From NCBI RefSeq assembly GCF_003313385.1, contig NZ_QMHN01000001.1:80637-144636 (forward strand): a stretch of DNA of 64,000 nt. Direction: 5' to 3'. Of this stretch, positions 8,063 to 16,681 are shown one piece after another. The position numbers were made by a program, and so were the translations under genes. The notes beneath the pieces were generated by a model. It worked only from the letters and a program-made list of their open reading frames with translations. It was not told the DNA's origin and made no database searches. Numbering within the stretch: the first letter of the stretch is position 1; each line of letters starts with the position of its first letter. The DNA is from Pedobacter chitinilyticus (lineage in GTDB: Bacteria > Bacteroidota > Bacteroidia > Sphingobacteriales > Sphingobacteriaceae).

Positions 8063-8249
8063 ATTTTGAAATAGCCACCGCATTTCTGCCTAAGGTTTTA
8101 AGACGATCGCCATTTTCTTGTACAACAGTAATGGTTAGGTGTCCTGTTTTACTGATGTTGAAGTCTGTGGCAGTACCTGTTTTACCTTTGTGAGTGCCAT
8201 TTACAACTTGACAAAAGTCACCATCTTTAAGCTTTGTTTCTTCTTTCAT
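8061..8249 (-). CDS. Small KOW-motif protein
   Basis: 62 residues. KDGDFCQVVNGTHKGKTGTA is a KOW-type motif (G-x-x-V-x-V-x-x-G-x-x-x-G-x-x-G), followed by strands TGHLTITVVQENGD and RLKTLGRNAVAI. KOW domains bind RNA or ribosomal proteins. A stand-alone KOW protein could be a small RNA- or ribosome-associated factor, but there is no direct evidence. The stop lies at the edge of the tandem repeat. Confidence 0.65.
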   Translation of the reverse strand: MKEETKLKDGDFCQVVNGTHKGKTGTATDFNISKTGHLTITVVQENGDRLKTLGRNAVAISK

Positions 8250-8348
8250 TGATTTGGCTTTTGTTAAAAATAGAGAAAAGTTTGAGAATAATCACGTCAT
8301 TGCAAGGTTGCTTTATCTCACCTTCAAGCAATAACGAAAAGAGTAGGC

Positions 8349-8383
8349 AAAAAAAAATCCTCAACTGTAATAGATGAGGATTT
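8349..8383 (-). terminator. Terminator of lysS
   Basis: AAATCCTCA (8355-8363) pairs with TGAGGATTT (8375-8383). On the minus strand the stem is followed by a run of nine Ts (8349-8357). It lies 22 bases after the lysS stop. Confidence 0.85.
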
Positions 8384-8404
8384 ATATGTTAATAAAAAGA
8401 TGTC

Positions 8405-10114
8405 TTATTTATACTCTAGGAATAAACCATCATCGGTTTTGCTTACTTTTAGGATGTTTTTGCCAGTAAGTCCTTTAAGGGTGGTATCCCATTTTTTATT
8501 GCTCCAGTCTGCTAATTGTGCTCTTACATCACTTAATAGCTGTTGTTCGCCTTCTTTTACCAAACCAAACAATTCACTTTCTTCGGCGGTAAGCTCAACT
8601 TTCTTTTTCTCTGGACGCATCTGAGGGAAGAACAATACTTCCTGAATTGTTGATTGGTCAGTCATTAACATCACCAATCGATCAATGCCAATACCTAAAC
8701 CAGAAGTAGGAGGCATACCATATTCCAAAGCACGCACAAAATCGTCATCCATAGCCATGGCCTCATCATCGCCTCTGGCAGCCAATTTCAATTGCTCTTC
8801 GAAACGCTCTTTTTGGTCAATTGGGTCATTCAGTTCTGAGTAAGCATTGCCAATCTCTTTACCCATTACAAATAGCTCGAAACGTTCTACTAAGCCTTCT
8901 TTGCTACGGTGTTTTTTAGCCAAAGGAGTCATCTCAATTGGATAATCGGTAATGTAAGTAGGCTGAATTAGGTTGGCTTCTACTTTCTCACTGAAAAGCT
9001 CGTCCACCAACTTGCCGCGACCCATGCTGTCGTCAATCTCGATGCCTAAATCTTTACAGGTTTTTGCCAATTCGGCTTCGGTCATTTCAGAAACATCAAT
9101 GCCTGTATATTTTTGAATGGACTCGTACATGGTCAATTTCTCGTAAGGACCCGCAAAATCAATTTCGTGTGCACCCACTTTAACGATAGGTGAACCGTGA
9201 ATAGCTACCGCAATTTTCTCTAAACATTCTTCTACCATACCCATCATCCATACGTAGTCTTTGTAGGCTACATAAATTTCCATCGAGGTAAACTCAGGGT
9301 TGTGGGTCCTGTCCATTCCTTCGTTACGGAACATTTTGCCAAACTCATATACGCCATCAAAACCCGCAACAATTAGCCTTTTTAAGTAAAGCTCATTGGC
9401 AATACGTAAAAACAAAGGCATGTCTAAGGTATTGTGGTGGGTGGCGAACGGACGAGCCGCTGCACCGCCATGAACCGCTTGTAGAATAGGCGTTTCTACT
9501 TCCATCCAGCCTTGGCTGTCGAAATAGTTACGCATGGTGTTGATGACCTTGCTGCGGTTAATGAAAATTTGTTTGTATTCTGGGTTTACCGTTAAATCTA
9601 CATAACGCATACGGTAACGTAACTCGGGATTGGTAAAACCATCAAAAACGTTTCCTTCATCGTCGCGTTTTACAATAGGCAACGGACGGATGGATTTAGA
9701 AAGCACCGTTAACTTGTTGACGTGTACCGAAATTTCACCAGTTTGAGTGGTAAAAACATAACCCTCAACACCAACAAAATCGCCGATATCTAATAATTTC
9801 TTAAATACAGTATTGTATAAAGTCTTATCATCACCAGGGCAAAGCTCATCACGCTTCAAATAAATTTGGATACGACCAGTAGCGTCTTGAAGTTCAGCGA
9901 AAGATGCTGCCCCCATAATGTTGCGGCCCATAATTCTGCCTGCAATCTTAATGGTCTTGTATGCCGTTTTATCTTTTTCGTAGTTAGCTAAAATGTCTGC
10001 TGCATTAGCATTGATTTCGTAAGCCTCTGCAGGATATGGGTTAATACCCAGCTCGCGAAGCTGTTTTAACGAATCGCGGCGTAATAATTCCTGTTCTGAT
10101 AATCCTATACTCAT
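8405..10114 (-). CDS. lysS: Lysyl-tRNA synthetase, class II
   Basis: 569 residues from the ATG at 10114 (MSIGLSEQELLRRDSLKQLR). An upstream in-frame TTG is rejected. The N-terminal OB-fold anticodon-binding domain (~55-160) includes GRIMGRNIMGAASFAELQD. The class II catalytic core has motif 2 FRNEGMDRTHNPEFTSMEIY and motif 3 GLGIGIDRLVMLMT followed by IQEVLFFPQMRP. It charges tRNA-Lys. A ~70-residue C-terminal extension follows motif 3, beyond the usual bacterial length of about 505. Confidence 0.97.
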   Translation of the reverse strand: MSIGLSEQELLRRDSLKQLRELGINPYPAEAYEINANAADILANYEKDKTAYKTIKIAGRIMGRNIMGAASFAELQDATGRIQIYLKRDELCPGDDKTLYNTVFKKLLDIGDFVGVEGYVFTTQTGEISVHVNKLTVLSKSIRPLPIVKRDDEGNVFDGFTNPELRYRMRYVDLTVNPEYKQIFINRSKVINTMRNYFDSQGWMEVETPILQAVHGGAAARPFATHHNTLDMPLFLRIANELYLKRLIVAGFDGVYEFGKMFRNEGMDRTHNPEFTSMEIYVAYKDYVWMMGMVEECLEKIAVAIHGSPIVKVGAHEIDFAGPYEKLTMYESIQKYTGIDVSEMTEAELAKTCKDLGIEIDDSMGRGKLVDELFSEKVEANLIQPTYITDYPIEMTPLAKKHRSKEGLVERFELFVMGKEIGNAYSELNDPIDQKERFEEQLKLAARGDDEAMAMDDDFVRALEYGMPPTSGLGIGIDRLVMLMTDQSTIQEVLFFPQMRPEKKKVELTAEESELFGLVKEGEQQLLSDVRAQLADWSNKKWDTTLKGLTGKNILKVSKTDDGLFLEYK

Positions 10115-10221
10115 TAATTGAATTTTTTGCAAAAATAGCAAAAAACTTGGCTTTTACGAGGCGTAAAGGGGACGAATAATAGCGATTTTGTTTTAGGGAA
10201 AGTCTTGATGGAAAACACAGA

Positions 10222-10247
10222 CCCCGAAGGTTTTAAGGCCTTCGAGG
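10222..10247 (-). terminator. Hairpin after the CtlX-like gene
   Basis: CCCCGAAGG (10222-10230) pairs with CCTTCGAGG (10239-10247) with one G-T pair and an 8-base loop. It starts 9 bases after the stop at 10256. The T-run is weak, so it may act as a stabilising or repeat hairpin. Confidence 0.5.
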
Positions 10248-10255
10248 TTTATTTA

Positions 10256-11170
10256 TTAGGGCTTAAGTGGCAAATGCACTTCTGCGAGCATGCATCTGGC
10301 ACTGCCGCCGCCATTTTGTTCGATGGTGTAAAGTGGAGCAGTTACAATTTTGGAGAATGCTGATAAGGCTGTAATCTGCGTACCATGTAAAGCTTTCAAT
10401 GCTTGTTCTGACATTACTAATAGGCTGTGTCCTTCTTTATTTTTTACTTCGAGCATGTTGCCCGCAAAGTGGTTCATCTGGTCAAAGGAAATATCAATTA
10501 CTGTTTTTTTGGTGGCTTTAAAGCTTTCTAAAATGGCAATTTTATCTTCGGTGTATTTAATGCTATCCAAACAAACCACAGCAAATTTTTCGCCGATGCA
10601 CATCATCACATTGGTGTGGTAAATAGGGAAGCCGTGCTCATCTACCGCGTCAAAAGCGACCACTTCATAACCGCTTAACATGGCAAAATTTTCCAGTACT
10701 TCTTTATCCGTGCGGACACTTAAGCAAGCGTAAGCTATTTTATGGGTTCTATCTAAAACCATGCTACCCGTACCTTCCAGAAATAGCTGTTGCTGCTCAA
10801 AAAAGCTTAAATCAGTGAGGTGGCTTACTTCAAAGGTTTTTCCTAGGTTATCAATAATGTCCTTCCTGCGCTCTTCTCTTCTGTTGGGCGAGTGCATAGG
10901 GTATAAAAATACGGAGCCATCCTCATGAAAAGACACCCAGTTATTCGGGAATATCGAGTCGGGAGTTGCTGGGTCTAAGGTGTCGCTAATTACGGTAACG
11001 TCTACGCCATTTTCTCTCAATATGTTTACAAAGCCATCAAACTCTGCTAAAGCTTGGTGCTGCACATTTTCCTGTTCGCCAGCTACCTGAAATTTATTAT
11101 CGCCAGCCGTTTGCTCGTTGAACTTGAAGTCAACGGGGCGTATCATTAATAGGTGTGAAGTTGTTTGCAT
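10256..11170 (-). CDS. Amidinotransferase/arginine-deiminase superfamily hydrolase (CtlX-like)
   Basis: 304 residues starting MQTTSHLLMIRPVDFKFN. An upstream ATG in frame is rejected because the extra codons come from low-complexity AACCAAA-type DNA. Superfamily features are FPNNWVSFHEDGSVFLYPMHSPNRR, LEGTGSMVLDRTHKIAYACLS, HTNVMMCIG (active-site His) and GGGSARCMLAEVHLP (nucleophile Cys293). This matches proteins annotated as citrulline-utilisation hydrolase CtlX. The likely reaction is hydrolysis of a guanidino or ureido group. The paired deiminase gene upstream suggests linked arginine/citrulline breakdown; the exact substrate is unproven. Confidence 0.82.
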   Translation of the reverse strand: MQTTSHLLMIRPVDFKFNEQTAGDNKFQVAGEQENVQHQALAEFDGFVNILRENGVDVTVISDTLDPATPDSIFPNNWVSFHEDGSVFLYPMHSPNRREERRKDIIDNLGKTFEVSHLTDLSFFEQQQLFLEGTGSMVLDRTHKIAYACLSVRTDKEVLENFAMLSGYEVVAFDAVDEHGFPIYHTNVMMCIGEKFAVVCLDSIKYTEDKIAILESFKATKKTVIDISFDQMNHFAGNMLEVKNKEGHSLLVMSEQALKALHGTQITALSAFSKIVTAPLYTIEQNGGGSARCMLAEVHLPLKP

Positions 11171-11248
11171 TTTTTGGTTTTTTAGTTTTTTGGCTGTTTG
11201 GTTTTTTAGTACCATTGGCTAAATCCTTATTCTTTACTCCTTGCTCCT

Positions 11249-12697
11249 TTATCCTAATCCATCTCTCAGAATAGGCAGGCTCATACAATGGAAACCACCT
11301 CGAGCTCTTGATAGTTCCGCCGATGGCATTAACACCAAAGTATCGTTTAAGGTTTCCGCATCTACTTTCCCGCTTTCCAAATCTTGAATCAAATCCTGTA
11401 CCTTAACCACATCAAATCCACTTGCTTTAAAGGCTTCCACGGTTTTGTCGTTGCGATCGTAGCCTAAAACTACACCCTCTTTAAGTGCCAAAAGATTGCA
11501 GGAATCCGTCCATTGCTCACGGCTATCGTAAGGGAAGGTGTTGCCACCGCTATAAATCACTTTGGTAGTCGTGGTGCTGCCCAAATCATTTCTGCTAATA
11601 TCGTCTAACAAAGCCTCCACATGCTCATAATATTTAGGTTGTCCAGGCTTATCCTTGTGGAATTGGATAGCCGTAGTCGCTTCCAGTTTTTCAGGCTCTT
11701 TTAAAAAATGGATGGGTTCATTGGCATCATAAGCTGGGCTGTGTGCAATACTGTGTAAAATTACCCAAGTGTCACGTTTTACTTGCGTAAAAACCGTGTC
11801 TAGGTGCATGTAGTCGCGTTTGGCTGGAATTTTTACCACGGTTACTTTATCCAGCACATTGTTCTCGAACAACAGTTTGATGGCTTCGTTAGCACCCTCT
11901 TCGGAAGTACGCTCGCTCACGCCAATTAACAAATGATTAGGACTTACCATCATCACGTCGCCGCCTTCCAAAGTTGTACGAAAAGCAGGCTCATCACCTG
12001 GCCTTAAAAAATGTTGGGTAGGGTCAGGAATTTCGATGATATTGTTTTGGTATGCTTCAAAAAACGGATGGTTAAAGAAGATGTAACGCATCAACATGGT
12101 TTCACGAACACGAGCTTTTTTGGCAGGTTTGTTCAGTAAAATATGGTTGTTGATGGTGGTGCCCACATCGCGGGTAAAAATGAGGTTGGGCACTGGGGCA
12201 AAAATCATGGTGTCATCAGCCATGGTGCCTGATATAAAAATCTCTGCCAGCTCTTTAGGGTCGGTAGCGGCAAGTTTTAATTGTAATTGATAGGTACAGC
12301 CTTCAATGGCACAAACGGCAGCAGTTAGTTTTTTACGGATGTACTCATCGGCCAAAATATCCGAAAGCAAATTTTGTAGTTCTATTACATTTTCGGAGTT
12401 GTGAAACTGCGGATGGTTGGGTTTGTAAAAGCCACGATTAGCTTCCACAGAATCTATTTCAGCGAGCTTGCCCTTGATTTTATCAGGGTCCAAAAAATAC
12501 ATCAATAGTTTGGTGTAGTAATCGTATTCGTCCTTTCTAATGGTGTCAAGGTGCACAATATCTTCAAATAACCAGTCTTGTGCTTTAGAAGGCACCACTT
12601 TGCCTAGTCCGCTATCAGGGCTATGTACCAGTAGCTTCCTTAATCTTCCAATCTCTGTAGTTACGCCTACTTTAAATCCGTTTCGCTGCATGTTCAT
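11249..12697 (-). CDS. Arginine deiminase family protein
   Basis: 482 residues from the ATG at 12697 (MNMQRNGFKVGVTTEIGRLR). A longer frame starts at a TTG. ADI motifs are present: LEGGDVMMVSPNHLLIGVSE, MHLDTVFTQV with catalytic His/Asp, and ARGGFHCMS with nucleophile Cys471. Arginine deiminase converts arginine to citrulline and ammonia. The CtlX-like hydrolase lies 78 bases downstream on the same strand, an obvious partner. No arcB, arcC or antiporter is nearby, so this is not a standard ADI operon. It is longer than typical ArcA (~410 residues). Confidence 0.85.
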   Translation of the reverse strand: MNMQRNGFKVGVTTEIGRLRKLLVHSPDSGLGKVVPSKAQDWLFEDIVHLDTIRKDEYDYYTKLLMYFLDPDKIKGKLAEIDSVEANRGFYKPNHPQFHNSENVIELQNLLSDILADEYIRKKLTAAVCAIEGCTYQLQLKLAATDPKELAEIFISGTMADDTMIFAPVPNLIFTRDVGTTINNHILLNKPAKKARVRETMLMRYIFFNHPFFEAYQNNIIEIPDPTQHFLRPGDEPAFRTTLEGGDVMMVSPNHLLIGVSERTSEEGANEAIKLLFENNVLDKVTVVKIPAKRDYMHLDTVFTQVKRDTWVILHSIAHSPAYDANEPIHFLKEPEKLEATTAIQFHKDKPGQPKYYEHVEALLDDISRNDLGSTTTTKVIYSGGNTFPYDSREQWTDSCNLLALKEGVVLGYDRNDKTVEAFKASGFDVVKVQDLIQDLESGKVDAETLNDTLVLMPSAELSRARGGFHCMSLPILRDGLG

Positions 12698-12789
12698 ATC
12701 ATTTTGGTGTTGCCACAAAGCTATTCTTTTTTTTGAAAGAGACAAGGGGAAGTGGCTAGGGGTTAGGGATTAGTTGGTTCATTGGTTCA

Positions 12790-13252
12790 CTTGTTCATTA
12801 GGCAGCTCCATTCCTAGCACGTCATCTCGACCGCACCCGTACCGACACTTCGGTAGTGGAGAGATCTTTGGATTTTGCTATGCTACTGTACATGTCATCC
12901 AGAGCGCACCTGTACCGACTATTCGGTAGCGAAGGATCTCTTTAATTGGTTGCTTGGTTCATTAGCAGCTCCATTCCTAGCACGTCATCTCGACCGTAGT
13001 GGAGAGATCTTTGGACTTTGCTATGCTATTTTACATGTCATCCAGAGCGCACCTGTACCGACTATTCGGTGGCAAAGGATCTCTTTAATTGGTCGCTTGG
13101 TTCATTAGCAGCTCCATTCCTAGCATGTTATCTCGACCGCACCCGTACCGACACTTCGGTAGTGGAGAGATCTTTGGACTTTGCTATGCTATTTTACATG
13201 TCATCCAGAGCGCACCTGTACCGACTATTCGGTAGCGAAGGATCTCTTTTGA
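12790..13252. repeat. Tandem extragenic repeats (three units of ~143-163 bp)
   Basis: Units contain GTCATCTCGACCG at 12821 and 12984 and GTTATCTCGACCG at 13127, each followed by GTGGAGAGATCTTTGGA, CTATGCTA, CATGTCATCCAGAGCGCACC, TGTACCGACTATTCGGT, and AAGGATCTCTTT. The middle unit lacks the 20 bases CACCCGTACCGACACTTCGG. These are mosaics of two known Bacteroidota extragenic families (GTCATCTCGACC... and GTCATCC...GAAGGATCTC). The apparent small open frames are repeat-encoded and not credible genes. The whole gap 12698-13605 is non-coding. Confidence 0.85.
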
Positions 13253-13352
13253 GTGTTGGTTAATCAATTAACTGTTTAGTTCTTTCTCGCAGATTGCATT
13301 GATTTTTCTACAGATGGACTGGTTCATTATTCAATTGTTCACTTAGTTCTTT

Positions 13353-13425
13353 AAACCCGATTGCAGTGGAAAGCCCGCAAGGGAGCGAAGCGAGTGCGGA
13401 CTTGCAACGGAAAGCGGGGCTGACG
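13353..13425. repeat. Second copy of the CCCGATTG...AAAGCGGGGCTG element
   Basis: AACCCGATTGCAGTGGAAA and CGGAAAGCGGGGCTGAC flank a core with CCCGCAAGGGAGCGAAGCGA and TGCGGACTTGC that can fold. The flanks match the element at 1566-1700, whose core is different. Confidence 0.75.
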
Positions 13426-13502
13426 ATAATAGTAGTGCTGTAGGTGCTTTTCTAAATAATGAATTAGCAATTAACAATATTCAATTTTCAATAAATCAAT
13501 AA

Positions 13503-13575
13503 TCAACGGAAAATAAACCAATGACTACTAATCACTAATTACTAACCACTAACTACTAATTCCTAAAAAACTAAA
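13503..13575. repeat. Low-complexity CTAA-type satellite before argS
   Basis: Irregular repeats of ACTAATNACTAAC (CTAATCACTAATTACTAACC and similar) lie immediately upstream of the argS promoter. The same family, in either orientation, is at 16305-16370 and 16632-16680. Confidence 0.65.
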
Positions 13576-13592
13576 CATTCCAACAATTAGTG

Positions 13593-13600
13593 TATTTTTG
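13593..13600 (+). promoter_or_regulatory. -7 box of argS; probable leaderless mRNA
   Basis: TATTTTTG matches TAnnTTTG, and the ATG begins 5 bases later, so transcription would start at or within the first codons. No clear -33 TTG was seen. Confidence 0.5.
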
Positions 13601-13605
13601 CGATT

Positions 13606-15378
13606 ATGAATTTTATTGTTGCTGGCGCAGTTAAGGCCATTAAAGAGTTGTATGGGCAAGATATTGCCGAAGATGTAATTAACCTACAGGAAACACGTAA
13701 GGAATTTGAAGGACAGGTAACCATTGTGGTATTCCCTGTGGTGCGGTTCTCTAAAAAATCTCCTGAGGAAACGGGTAACGACATTGGTAGCTTTTTGCAA
13801 CAAAACGTAGCCGAAGTAGTTGGTTTTAACGTAGTGAAGGGTTTTTTGAACTTGAGCATTACCGAAAATTACTGGATAAACTTGTTTAACGATACTTTAT
13901 TGGCATCAGACTTTTTGGTAGTTAAGCCAAATGGACAAAAGGTGATGGTAGAATATTCGTCGCCAAATACCAATAAGCCTTTGCACTTAGGCCACGTACG
14001 TAACAACTTATTGGGCTACTCGGTATCCGAATTGTTAAAGGCTGATGGCTACGAGGTGATTAAAACCAATTTGGTGAACGATAGAGGCATCCATATTTGT
14101 AAGTCAATGTTGGCTTGGCAAAAATGGGGCAACGGCGAAACTCCTGAAAGTACTGGACTTAAGGGGGATAAATTGGTTGGAAACTACTATGTGGTTTTTG
14201 ATAAGGAATATAAAAAGGAAATAAATGCTTTGGTGGCTACTGGCCAAACTGAAGAGGAAGCAAAAAAGAATGCTCCACTGATTAAAGAAGCACAACAAAT
14301 GCTTTTGCAATGGGAGCAGGGCGATGCTACAGTGGTAGGTTTATGGGAAAAAATGAACGGCTGGGTATACAGCGGTTTTGACGTGACCTACAAAAAGCTG
14401 GGTGTTGATTTTGATAAATACTATTACGAAAGCAATACTTATTTGCTTGGAAAAGATACCATTGAAGAAGGATTGGCAAAAGGAGTTTTCTTTAAAAAGG
14501 AAGATGGCTCGGTATGGATTGATTTAACGGCCGATGGTTTAGACCAAAAATTGGTACTACGTTCGGATGGTACTTCGGTGTACATTACCCAAGATTTGGG
14601 TACGGCCCAAATGAAGTACGACGACTTTAAAATGGACAAATCTATTTACGTGGTGGGCAACGAGCAAGATTATCACTTTAAGGTGCTTTTCTTGATTTTA
14701 GAAAAACTAGGCAAAAGTTGGGCTAAAGGTTTGTATCACTTATCGTATGGCATGGTTGATTTACCGAGCGGAAAAATGAAAAGTAGGGAAGGTACGGTAG
14801 TGGATGCGGATGACCTGATTGCCGAAATGGTAGATACTGCCAAGCAAAAAACAGAGGAGTTGGGCAAAACTAACGAGTTTACCGAAGCAGAAAAGGCAGA
14901 ATTGTATGATACCATTGGCTTAGGTGCTTTAAAATACTTTTTGCTAAAGGTGGAACCTAAAAAGCGTTTGCTATTTGACCCTGCGGAGTCGATAGATTTT
15001 CAGGGCAATACAGGACCATTTATTCAATATACCCACGCTCGTATCAAATCGTTGTTGGGCAGGGCTTCGTACCAATTTGCACAGGCTGATTACGCCAGCA
15101 TTAAGCTAACTCCAACAGAGTTGGATATGATCATGTTGTTGGCTAAATACCCAACCGAGATTTCGAATGCGGCGAAGGCTTACAGTCCAGCATTTATTGC
15201 CAACTATTTGTACGAAGTGGCCAAGTTGTTCAATAAGTTTTACCACGAAGTTCCTCCAATTATTAAAGAGGAGGATACATCAGTAAAACAACACCGATTA
15301 AATATCTGTAAAATTACCGCTGATGTGATTAAATCGGGAATGACCATATTGGGCATTAAGGTACCAGAAAGAATGTAA
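13606..15378 (+). CDS. argS: Arginyl-tRNA synthetase
   Basis: 590 residues, normal length. The N-terminal Add1 domain (~1-85) is followed by the class I catalytic core. This has SSPNTNKPLHLGH (HIGH variant, 127-130) and GKMKSREGT (KMSKS variant, 390-394, K-M-K-S-R). The C-terminal DALR anticodon-binding domain is the helical last ~120 residues. It charges tRNA-Arg. The promoter lies so close to the ATG that the message is probably leaderless. Confidence 0.97.
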   Translation: MNFIVAGAVKAIKELYGQDIAEDVINLQETRKEFEGQVTIVVFPVVRFSKKSPEETGNDIGSFLQQNVAEVVGFNVVKGFLNLSITENYWINLFNDTLLASDFLVVKPNGQKVMVEYSSPNTNKPLHLGHVRNNLLGYSVSELLKADGYEVIKTNLVNDRGIHICKSMLAWQKWGNGETPESTGLKGDKLVGNYYVVFDKEYKKEINALVATGQTEEEAKKNAPLIKEAQQMLLQWEQGDATVVGLWEKMNGWVYSGFDVTYKKLGVDFDKYYYESNTYLLGKDTIEEGLAKGVFFKKEDGSVWIDLTADGLDQKLVLRSDGTSVYITQDLGTAQMKYDDFKMDKSIYVVGNEQDYHFKVLFLILEKLGKSWAKGLYHLSYGMVDLPSGKMKSREGTVVDADDLIAEMVDTAKQKTEELGKTNEFTEAEKAELYDTIGLGALKYFLLKVEPKKRLLFDPAESIDFQGNTGPFIQYTHARIKSLLGRASYQFAQADYASIKLTPTELDMIMLLAKYPTEISNAAKAYSPAFIANYLYEVAKLFNKFYHEVPPIIKEEDTSVKQHRLNICKITADVIKSGMTILGIKVPERM

Positions 15379-15387
15379 TTTTGTTAT

Positions 15388-15505
15388 GAGTTGCGGGTTT
15401 TTAGCTATTGTGCCTTAACCTACACCCGCAACTCACCACCTATAACCCACAGCTTATACCTCGCAACTGGTAACTCATAACCTGCAACTCCCAACCTGCA
15501 ACTCA
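15388..15505. repeat. Inverted repeat plus CGCAACTCATAACC satellite after argS
   Basis: GAGTTGCGGGT (15388-15398) pairs perfectly with ACCCGCAACTC (15424-15434). Degenerate repeats of the CGCAACTCATAACC type then run up to the next gene. The same type is found at 18350-18400. Confidence 0.65.
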
Positions 15506-15506
15506 A

Positions 15507-16304
15507 TTGGATCAAATCATTCATTTTATCACTACCAATAGCACCGACTTAGCATTGCTTTGTTTGGCGGCTTTTGCGGCAGGTTTTATTGATGCCATTG
15601 TGGGTGGAGGTGGTTTGTTGCAAACACCAGCGATCTTGCTTATTTTACCTCAATATCCAGTGGCAACGTTGTTTGGTACGGTAAAAATTCCGTCGCTTGC
15701 TGGAACTGCCGTTGCGGCGGTAAAGTATGCTAAACAAGTAAAGTTTAAAGCGGCTATTTTAGCAGGATGTACCATAGCTGCTTTTATGGCTTCGTTGTGC
15801 GGGGCCTACTTGGTAAGCACCATTAACAACCAGCACATTAAACCCGTTATTTTAGCAGTGCTTGTAGCGGTAGCACTTTATACTTATTTTAATAAAAAAT
15901 TTGGAGAGCAGCAACACAAAAGCCATACTTTGGGCAAGCAAATTTTACTGGCTTGTTTGTTTGGTTTAATGATTGGCTTTTATGATGGCTTGATCGGCCC
16001 AGGTACAGGTTCTTTCTTGATCCTGGCTTTTGTGGGCATCCTGGGTTTTGATTTTGTAGGCGCCAGTGCAAATGCCAAAATTGTCAACGTAGGCACTAAC
16101 TTGGCTGCACTCATTTATTTCAGTTCAACGGGCCACGTATTATTTCAATATGCCATTCCTATGGCTATTTTCAATGTGCTAGGTTCCTTTTTAGGAGCTA
16201 GACTTGCTTTGCTTAAAGGCAATAAGTTCGTCCGTATCTTTTTCTTGATCGTTGTATTTGGTACCATTTTGCGTTTCGCGTACGATGTGTTTTTGAAAAA
16301 CTAG
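15507..16304 (+). CDS. TSUP/TauE-SafE family membrane permease
   Basis: 265 residues from a TTG start at 15507. The frame is closed upstream by TAA at 15471, and the first internal Met is about 90 residues in, so TTG is the only sensible start. About eight hydrophobic segments are present, with the family repeat pattern AGFIDAIVGGGGLLQTPAIL in the N-half and GFYDGLIGPGTGSFLILAF in the C-half. The family moves small organosulfur or carboxylate anions across the inner membrane. The substrate is not evident. Confidence 0.88.
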   Translation: MDQIIHFITTNSTDLALLCLAAFAAGFIDAIVGGGGLLQTPAILLILPQYPVATLFGTVKIPSLAGTAVAAVKYAKQVKFKAAILAGCTIAAFMASLCGAYLVSTINNQHIKPVILAVLVAVALYTYFNKKFGEQQHKSHTLGKQILLACLFGLMIGFYDGLIGPGTGSFLILAFVGILGFDFVGASANAKIVNVGTNLAALIYFSSTGHVLFQYAIPMAIFNVLGSFLGARLALLKGNKFVRIFFLIVVFGTILRFAYDVFLKN

Positions 16305-16681
16305 GAACTAGTGGTTAGGAATTAGGAATTAGTGGTTAGTTGCTAGTGGTTAGTTAGGAAGTTAATGGGTAGCACTAGTCATCTATAAACAAGTGAGCCA
16401 ATAACCAATGAACTATTATATTATCGGCACCCTGTCATCCAGAGCAACACTTAGGCTGCGAAAAGGGCTCCTTGAATAGTAGCTTAAAATTAGCTCATTA
16501 TCTAATTTTCCAAAGATCAAATAAAAGGTTAGGTTATTAATTAGTCCTGTCCATTAAAGTCTCGAGATGATGGAGTAGAAACGGACTGAACAATAATTGA
16601 TGCCAAATAAACAGTTAACCGATTAAACGAATAATCAACTAACCACTAATTCCTAACCACTAGTTCCTAGCTCCTAAAAAA
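16305..16681. repeat. Repeat-rich gap with CTAA-type satellites at both ends
   Basis: Both ends carry the low-complexity family: TTAGGAATTAGTGGTTAGTTG at the left (16305-16370) and its complement CTAACCACTAATTCC at the right (16632-16680). Between them is a fragment of the GTCATCCAGAGC repeat at about 16433. No gene is seen. Confidence 0.65.

Noticed and set aside
12875..13263. Small plus-strand frames in the gap before argS
   Set aside because: They consist wholly of extragenic tandem repeat sequence and are nearly identical to each other.
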